A stretch of DNA of 14,765 bases from assembly GCA_002751075.1 (NCBI GenBank), contig NAOQ01000450.1, positions 34,259 through 49,023 of the forward strand, written 5' to 3'. A program made the position numbers and the translations under genes. The stretch is from Ichthyophonus hoferi. Its lineage: Eukaryota; Opisthokonta; Ichthyosporea; Ichthyophonida; Ichthyophonidae. Below are positions 8,494 to 14,765 of the stretch, one piece after another; within the stretch, counting starts at the first letter, position 1; each line of letters opens with the position of its first letter. The notes below the pieces were generated by a model. That model was given only the letters and a program-made list of their open reading frames with translations, was not told the origin of the DNA and did no database searches.

Positions 8494-8707
8494 AAAGGCA
8501 GTCCCACGCAGGCAATCAACGGTGTTTCCCGACCATTATCTTCCTTTCAATCTTACATTGTCAACGTTTACATCGTCAACGTTAAGCCTTGAGGACTCGA
8601 CCTCCACTGAGTCAGTATCAGAGACGATATCGGACGACCTATCAGAAATTGTCGAGAAGACTTTCGATACTAAGCACTGGCATCACAGACATCACTATAC
8701 ACCTTGA
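8494..8707 (+). CDS. Ser/Thr- and acid-rich ORF, unrecognised
   Basis: An open frame from after a TAA to the TGA at 8705-8707, about 70 codons without an ATG near its start. It encodes LTLSTFTSSTLSLEDSTS, ESVSETISDDLSEIVEK, then KHWHHRHH. Composition and higher G+C suggest a coding origin. Acceptor-like CACGCAG at about 8506-8512 would let it be an exon. The direct repeat TCAACGTT (8561-8568, 8576-8583) underlies part of it. It could be a host exon, a linker part of another retroelement, or chance. It does not match the acidic linker at 9025-8825. Confidence 0.22.
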
Positions 8708-8824
8708 CAAACATGCATTGTTTTTAATAATTTTTGTGCTCATCTTTGACAGACACCGAATCATAGCTAGTAAACTTGAAACCTCTGACTACCACCTCAG
8801 TAACTTTCTACAGGCTGTATGTAT

Positions 8825-9268
8825 TTTTTTGGAATCTTCACTGCTGATTGTGGATTCTGCGTCACTGTGCACAGACATATGATGTCCCTCTTTAACTTCA
8901 CTTGCTTCGGGACTTGTGGTTATGTCAAAGTCCTCCAGGAGATTTCTTAGTATATCTTTGTTATCTTCGTCACTTGTGTGGGATGAGAACTGGATGCGTT
9001 GCTTTTTCTTTCCTACAAATCCCAATTTATTTGCTGTTTCTGTGATAGTTTGACGTTTGATCCTAGACGCAGAATATAGTTGTATTTTCTTTCTTTTAAT
9101 GATTATTACTACTACTTAAGCGAACATATATAATGCACTTAACTTGATCATTACACTATGAAATTAAGATCCAGATAAAGTTTGTGATTGCTGGGTATAT
9201 AATTGCTGGCTCAATACCAGATGACCATGTGATGAGCATTTGAGATAAGCGTATTATCGATTAGGAGT
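8825..9268 (-). repeat. Copia linker repeat, minus copy (pairs with 12220-12663)
   Basis: This segment is homologous in inverted orientation to 12220-12663. Shared blocks include CTTATCTCAAATGCT near the start, TTTCATAGTGTA in the middle and the coding part NLLEDFxITTxPExSEVKEG followed by HMSV and DAE. Identity is roughly 70% by eye and better in the coding part. It defines the minus- and plus-strand fossils as one family. Confidence 0.75.
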
Positions 9269-9269
9269 A

Positions 9270-9607
9270 TGTCATATTTTACTAAATAGGCGGATAATTT
9301 TGAGTGTAAATACTCTGCACTGTTATCTGAGATGAAGGTAGCTATCGGTTTATTTTGCAAAGCAGTCACATACTTATGATACCTTTTAAATGCCTTGAAT
9401 GTGTCAGATTTGTTTCCTAGTAGATAAACCTTTACGTGGTGTGTATTCGTCAGTGAAAATTACTAAGTATTTGAAGTCTGAGTATGACGTGCACAGTGGT
9501 TCAGCTAAATCAGAGTGGACTCTCCATAGAACCCTAGTTGCACAATCTGTCCTCTCATGGTATGGGGTCCACTTGACTTTTGACATGTTGTATGTTTCAC
9601 AGTCCAT
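9270..9607 (-). pseudogene. Integrase core fossil of the copia element
   Basis: The segment aligns with the start of the copia integrase core (rve fold): RVLWRVHSDLAEPL, then SDFKYLVIFTDEYT. The second acidic block SDNSAEYLHSKLSAYLVKY is on the same strand further down. These correspond to the catalytic Asp regions of the family's D,D-35-E triad. It is broken and part of the larger fossil. Confidence 0.8.
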
Positions 9608-11580
9608 TTTCCTTGTCTACCACTAAGTTGTTGGACAAAGCTAATGGTAGTGACATATTTGCAGAGCTTGAATGCATAAATCCAGAAAGTAAAATCTTGT
9701 ATACCAAGAGCCCTACTTGGGGTTCTTGTTCAGCAGGCTTGGTCGGTGACTCCATTTGTTCTGCCATATGTCCCTCCTTCTGGTGGCCAATGGCAGGACC
9801 CGCTTGACCATTGTTTCCTTCAACCTTTTCTGGAGATCTAATCCGAGTGTCCAGTCTGTAAATAATGCCATCCCGTTTTGATAATTTCATGACTACTGCT
9901 CCATCTTTGAGGACTGTGACTGTGCCGTTTTTTAACACAGTAGAAATATTTTTACTATCCGGGGCGGGAATAGGGAATAAACTCACTTTTAGGTCAGGTA
10001 CTAAAAGTATTTTCTCTAGCCTTATAGGAGATACTTAGTTCCCTACTTGAGCTGTCAACCAAATGCTGCCTAATCCTAAAGCTATGCATTCTTTTCCATT
10101 CCCCCATTGTACGTAGAATCTTTGTGAGGTAAACATGGTCAAGACTTCTCTTTTAAAGTGAAGGCAACTTGAAGATCTGCTATTGAGTATGAAGCTTTTA
10201 TTTGGTTTTTCAGTTTTGAACTCCCCTCCATTGACATATTTCGTGGCTACCATGGCCGTATACAAGGTATCTTCGACCACATTGTAAGCTTTGTTAAACT
10301 TCTATTTCCCATACTTATGTTTTGGGAATTTTCTGGTTTCTATTTCTGAGGGTTAGTTATTGTTTTCCTCAGAGCATCCTTTCTCCTTATGCAATGGTTT
10401 TGCTTCTTTCCGTACATGATTTGAGTTTAATTTAACATTTATAGTGAGGCATTCAAGCCTTTTTATAAGGATGCACTCATGGGCAGAATGTGGTCCCCAG
10501 AAAATTTTACATGTAGATAAATTATTGTGGTAAAACCCAATATTGGGTATATGATTGTATCCCACCCTCAGACTATATATACTCGCATGCTTATTATTTT
10601 CTGTAAATTTTATACGTAAAGTATTAGAAGTCACTATTTCTTTTTAGAATGTGTGCAGAGTTTTACACACACTCCCACCTCCCAGGGATGTCGCAAATGT
10701 CTGCGATAAGGGCCTTTATGATAGACTTGTGTTTTCTTTTATACTCGTTTCTTATTATATCTTGACTCTAGTTTTGCTATCTTGTTGGCGTAACTTACAG
10801 ATATTCCATTAACAAATCAATTCATCAGGCTACAATCACAATTAACGATCTTGTAATATGTGGCCATGTCTGCAATGAAATCATTTAACAAACCGCAGCT
10901 CTTGGTCACTTGGCTAAAGACTTGGACCTGGCTAGCATATTGTGGGGATTGAAGATTTTGTATGATCTTCCTGGGTATTATCAAATCATTCAGCTCCATG
11001 GGTGTTCTTTTTCAGCCGTTTACGTTTACTAGCAGTAATCTTGGCAATGTACTCATTTCCATTTTCACTAGGTTTGAAGAAGGTGTTGAAAAACTCTAGC
11101 AGGTAGTTTAATTGTTGGGCAATATCCTTTCCATCAAACTGATTAAGTCCTCTCTATGTATGATACGCAAATTAATTTTGATCCCAACAAGCAATCAGTC
11201 TTTGTTTTGTTGCCACAGATGCATATAGGTAATGACATGCTGTGGCTTCTTCCACTAATAAATTGGTAGGGTCTCTTAGTTGTTGATGGGTGGGTTTCAC
11301 ATCTATGGCCTTCAGACATCTGGAGACCTGCATCTTGTCACAGATGTTCTCTGCCCGTTTTGCATAACTGATCCCGTTTGCGTCATCTGCAAATATCTCC
11401 AAGCTGGAGATGGGTAGAGAAAATGTCTGTGTGGAGGCTTCTCCTCCTAAATGCATAAGCAGTTGTTGCAGCAACTCTAGTGTGATAACTTGTACACTGC
11501 CAGCTGATTGGGCTCCAGGAAACTGTCGTCCCAGAATAGGACCCTGTCTTGCTAAATTATTGTTTTAAGGCTACCCTGGC

Positions 11581-12219
11581 ATGGTGCTATTTGTAGGTGT
11601 TTCAGAGGAAGATATAGGTCAATGGGAAAACAAAGAAGAAAAAACACTTTTAAATCTCAATGTTCAAACGTTAGAACCACTTAAAGATTTGGATTTCGCC
11701 AGATCCTTGGGAAACTATGATAGGGAAGCTGGTTGAAAGCTTTTCAGAAGTATCCATTTTTTATGTTATAATAAACGTTGAAGTATTTCAACCCTTACAA
11801 GTGTTTGGTCAAATACTTCATAATGTCTTGTACAAAAATACATATTTTTTATGCATTATTGAACCTTTAAATGCTAAATAGCGTTTAGAATAAGGCTTCA
11901 GTCAGTAATTAAGAGTTAGGCATTAGGTAATAATAATTATTTAATTACATGATGTTCCTAACTATATTTAATTAGAACTAGATGCTTAGTACAGTCTAGA
12001 AAGTAAATTTACTGTAGTTTTAAATAGTGTTGGTCATTGGCATTTAATCACCCATAGTGATTTACATACTTGATACATAGCCTCCAGAATGATCCTTTGT
12101 ATAATCAATCATTGAATAGCTGGCTGATACCAACTTATGTTGAGTAAGTTCTAAAACAATCCCATGAAGAACCATTGGACAATATGTTGCTGACAACATG
12201 TTAGATAACAGTTAAGTTG
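11581..12219. other. Spacer between the two divergent copia fossils
   Basis: This should contain the 5' LTR and leader of the minus-strand fossil if they survived. I find no terminal TG...CA repeat and no direct-repeat partner on the other side. It holds the hairpin at 11779-11820. No host gene is recognised. Confidence 0.4.
11779..11820. repeat. Perfect 10-bp inverted repeat
   Basis: TGAAGTATTT (11779-11788) and AAATACTTCA (11811-11820) are exact reverse complements separated by 22 bases. They lie about 200 bases upstream of the gag-like region of the minus-strand fossil, where an LTR or leader would be expected. A chance hairpin is possible in AT-rich DNA. Confidence 0.6.
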
Positions 12220-12663
12220 AGCTCCTATTTGATAATATGCTTATCTCAAATGCTTATCATATGGTCAAATGGTAATGACCTAAAACAACAACTATATAGC
12301 CAACAATCTCAGATTCAATTTAGATCCCGATTTCATAGTGTACATCAATGAAATTGTGTACATACTATTTGCTTATTTTACGTATTGGTAATGACAGTTA
12401 GGTGAAGATATATTTCAACACCTTCTGTTCCATAAATCAACCGTAAGACTACTACAACAACTACAACTAAATTGGGATCTATAAGGAAAACCAAACAAAG
12501 GATACCGTCCTCAGATACTAGCAACGAGGAAACTTCAAGAAATCTACTTGAGGACTTTGTGATTACCACAAATCCCGAATCAAGTGAAGTAAAAGAAGGA
12601 CAACACATGTCCGTTGACAATGACGCGGAATTAACATTCAACAGTGACAATTCCAACAAGGGA
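12220..12663 (+). mobile_element. Ty1/copia fossil: linker region, plus orientation
   Basis: A second relic of the same family as the minus-strand fossil, in opposite orientation. The 12472-12663 part encodes RKTKQRIPSS, NLLEDFVITTNPESSEVKEG and HMSVDNDAE, matching the linker of the minus copy. The upstream part (12220-12400) matches at the nucleotide level. It is broken; no gag, protease or integrase core is visible ahead of it. Confidence 0.7.
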
Positions 12664-13390
12664 TCTGTAATATTAAGCATAACTGAAATATAATGTTAGG
12701 ACATTAAAGGAGATTGGTAATAATGAGCAATATTTAGTATGAAAACATTAACGGCTTTGAAATCAAGTTGCAACTATGCTATCTTATATCTGGGTGCATG
12801 TTACCAATACTATTAGCTTCAAAAGAACTAAGAGTGCGTCAACTGACTATTATATGTATATATCAAAATGGATGGTTAAAGTGTTCTATCATTTTTAGCC
12901 TGTGTAGTAGTTGTTCCACCCATGCTCAAAGTAGTAACTGACTATTGCAAGCAGAGAATTTAAAATAAAACCTGTATAACTTTTATTCCTAATTACTACA
13001 GAATCAAAAGTCCCCAATCTATTTTAGATAAAACCTTATTATACTTTCTAATTATAGTATTTCATATAGAAAACGCTTTGGAATTCAGTATTTATTAATA
13101 GGATAATTATAACTGCGGTAACGGAGCCTATGTTGTATATATAGCTATCTTGGACAGCCTATTGACCCAAAGCAATGGCAGAATGTTTTTGATAGTTACA
13201 AGTAGTCAATGTTTTTATGGCAAAGAACCATGTGATAATTCATAGTCATACAATGTCTGTCTATATTTCTTTTACTCTAATCCATGTTTGTTCATTTATA
13301 ATAACATTACACATACTTCATTACACTATATATTTGAGTGAATAACATGTTGACAGCCTTAAATCACCCTACCTATTTCAAAGTTTGGTG
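12664..13390. other. Degenerate stretch between linker and RT fragments of the plus fossil
   Basis: No recognisable gene. Its position between the copia linker and the RT C-terminal block means it should derive from the RT body if the plus-strand relic is contiguous. I could not see the RT active-site region on the plus strand. Confidence 0.35.
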
Positions 13391-13413
13391 GCAAGGAACT
13401 ATAACTCCTATGA

Positions 13414-13599
13414 GTGTACTTGGGATATAAATATAAAAGGGCTGAGAATGATTTCATTTGCATTTGTCATGGAAGAGAATCCACCAGAAGGATAGTTAAA
13501 TCATTTAGTATAACCAATGGCAAAACCATTAGGCCTGTTGATTTACAGAGCAAGCCATTATGCAATATGGGTAAAGTAAATATAGTTATAATTAGCTAA
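13414..13599 (+). mobile_element. Ty1/copia fossil: C-terminal part of reverse transcriptase, plus orientation
   Basis: The plus strand encodes YLGYKYKRAENDFI, then RIVKSFSITNGKTI and VDLQSKPL. This matches the copia RT C-terminal block, which reads like FLGIEIxRxxxGIxIxQxxYIxxLLKRFxMxNCKPVxTPLxxxxKL. It lies about 750 bases after the plus-strand linker, close to the normal linker-to-RT-end distance in copia, so the two belong to one relic. It is broken; no RNase H is seen after it. Confidence 0.65.
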
Positions 13600-13607
13600 G
13601 TAATTAG

Positions 13608-13798
13608 TAATGGGCTCCTACATATTCTGCATTGAAATGCCATATTCAGAACGTATGAAAAGATTCTATCCGAGACAGAATGAGACTCTCAATCCTGTAG
13701 TGATACCAAATAAAAGCTACAAAGATTTTATTCTAAATTATTTGCCTCCAATAGTCAACTGCCACCCTGACCATATGGGTGAGATAATTACTACATAG
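13608..13798 (+). pseudogene. Unassigned ORF directly after the RT fossil
   Basis: Sixty-two codons beginning MGSYIFCIEMPYSERMKRFY, continuing NKSYKDFILNYLPPIVN and CHPDHMGE, to a TAG. Composition is balanced and coding-like, but it does not resemble the RT/RNase H junction expected here. It may be degenerate element sequence, a foreign insertion or a host exon. Confidence 0.25.
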
Positions 13799-13941
13799 GT
13801 TAAAATCAATAGTGTAATCTTGTGACTGGATACTTTTATTGACTTTAGTAAGTAATCTAAGATAGTAATTATTATCCTATATTAAATATTATATTATAGT
13901 AATTACTATAATGTCTATCAAAACCATACTTATGGTTTTTT

Positions 13942-14030
13942 TATCTATGTATTTATGTATGTATGTATGTATGTATCTGTGTATATATTTATTTATGGAT
14001 GGATGTATGTAGGTATGTATGTATGTACAT
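13942..14030. repeat. Imperfect (ATGT)n microsatellite
   Basis: Tetranucleotide ATGT units with interspersed variants (ATTT, GGAT, AGGT). The interruptions indicate an old, decaying array. Confidence 0.9.
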
Positions 14031-14265
14031 AAATATTAAATGGGTTGATGGAAACCAAGTGGTATTAATCATATGTTGTATGACTTAATGGAAGGATACG
14101 AAATATACCTACCATATTATTATGTTATAGTATAGTATATATCTTACAATATTAAAACTTATCTTATGCCAATCTATATTATATCGCACCATATTACACC
14201 ATATTATAATACATTATATAATATCAGAACCTATCATCCACAATTCTTAAAATATATCATAACTA

Positions 14266-14292
14266 TATAATAATAATAATAATAGTAATAAT
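14266..14292. repeat. (TAA)n microsatellite
   Basis: About nine TAA units with one G interruption. Confidence 0.85.
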
Positions 14293-14594
14293 TAAGGTAT
14301 GGCCCTATCTTTGACGTATCTTTTATAACAGAATATCTACAATGTAAATAAATATACATAACAAACTAGTACTTATTATTATCATCATTTATGGATTTTC
14401 ACGCATATTAATATATAACAACGGTAAATTTTAATCTACCACCTTTAAATTAAATTTAAAAAGAATAAAATACCAATTACAAAATTTTATTTCATAAAAT
14501 TCAAGCTGTTATGTACTCCTATTACTATGAGTCCAAAAGTACATATGCGACACCAAAATTACTTGTAATATATTTGTAGAGCATATCCATATCC

Positions 14595-14617
14595 ATATAT
14601 ATATATATATATATATA
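14595..14617. repeat. (AT)n microsatellite
   Basis: A pure AT run of 23 bases preceded by two CATATC-type units. Confidence 0.9.
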
Positions 14618-14765
14618 GAGATACAAATAGGCAAAGTCAATACATCTCGTGTATATAATAAATGTGTTAATAATTAATGCAAATAAAAAAGAGCAGTTGC
14701 TTTTACTCACACATAACATATATATCTTTCTTAGTGCCCAACTATAAAGAAAGGTAAAGATGTTT

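Larger units (their letters stand above)
8790..11580 (-). mobile_element. Ty1/copia-type LTR retrotransposon fossil: gag, zinc knuckle, protease, integrase, linker
   Basis: Minus-strand domains occur in copia order. A gag-like region lies at about 11550-10650 (including LLQQLLMHLGGEASTQTF). A CCHC zinc-knuckle remnant is near 10511-10473 and a DSG-type aspartic protease region near 10190-10140 (CLHFKREVLTMFTSQRF). The stretch before integrase is at about 9986-9840 (TVTVLKDG, DGIIYRLDT). Integrase runs about 9607-9270, with RVHSDL, FKYLVIFTDEYT and then SDNSAEYLHSKL. An acidic Ser/Thr/Glu-rich linker lies at about 9025-8825. Protease and integrase preceding RT is the copia arrangement; gypsy and BEL elements place RT first. 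The copy is broken in many places and cannot be active. No LTR, primer-binding site or target duplication was found. Age: old, judging from the many breaks and the divergence from the plus-strand relic. Confidence 0.82.
13800..14765. other. AT-rich low-complexity tail without genes
   Basis: Dominated by microsatellites and imperfect ATATTA/CCATATTA motifs (about 14105-14230). No recognisable gene. The 64-codon minus-strand ORF at 14719-14525 runs through the AT microsatellite and is a chance ORF. Confidence 0.55.

Noticed and set aside
13425-13441. TATAAATATAAAAGGG as a promoter
   Set aside because: It lies inside the RT fossil and encodes the conserved YKYKRA part of that block, so codons explain it.
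1-14765. LTRs or target-site duplications bounding the copia fossils
   Set aside because: Comparing the outer flanks (about 11580-12220 against 6700-8800, same orientation) by eye gave no direct repeat. A computed self-alignment would be needed to exclude short remnants.
1-14765. tRNA or rRNA genes and CRISPR arrays
   Set aside because: No GGTTCGA-type B box in tRNA context, no rRNA-like block and no regularly spaced repeats were seen.

Overview
The window is AT-rich eukaryotic DNA, roughly one third G+C by eye, with many microsatellites and long gene-poor stretches. It holds a spliceosomal gene with a textbook GTAAGT donor, Ty1/copia-type retroelement fossils and poly(A) signals, and nothing prokaryotic. 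I cannot name the lineage. The one recognisable host gene is a CAT-type amino acid transporter with a short 199-base first intron, which fits many invertebrate, protist or early-diverging fungal genomes.

Layout. (1) 1-1090: the 5' end of a cationic amino acid transporter gene on the minus strand, with two exons, a TATA box, a short upstream ORF and a 14-bp-periodic CGG repeat upstream. The rest of the gene lies beyond base 1. (2) 1090-5560: about 4.5 kb without a recognisable gene. It contains a promoter/donor/hairpin arrangement at 2241-2414, a 51-codon ORF at 3377-3532, poly-T tracts and microsatellites. (3) 5580-7670: minus-strand exon-like pieces, namely a 37-nt exon candidate, a Pro/Gly-rich exon candidate with locally high G+C, and a terminal exon candidate followed by AATAAA. 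Between the last two sit copia RNase H fragments in opposite orientations, forming a long inverted repeat. (4) 7670-8790: unassigned, with one Ser/Thr/acid-rich plus-strand ORF. (5) 8790-11580: a broken minus-strand copia fossil in the order gag, zinc knuckle, protease, integrase, acidic linker. (6) 12220-13600: a second, plus-strand copia fossil of the same family (linker, then the C-terminal part of the RT), with an unassigned ORF just after it. (7) 13800-14765: low-complexity AT-rich DNA with ATGT, TAA and AT microsatellites.

The retroelement pieces are old, carry many breaks and show no LTRs that I can find. No convincing previously undescribed system is visible. The points most worth checking are the inverted RNase H pair, the possible host gene it interrupts, the structured 2241-2414 segment and the CGG array upstream of the transporter.
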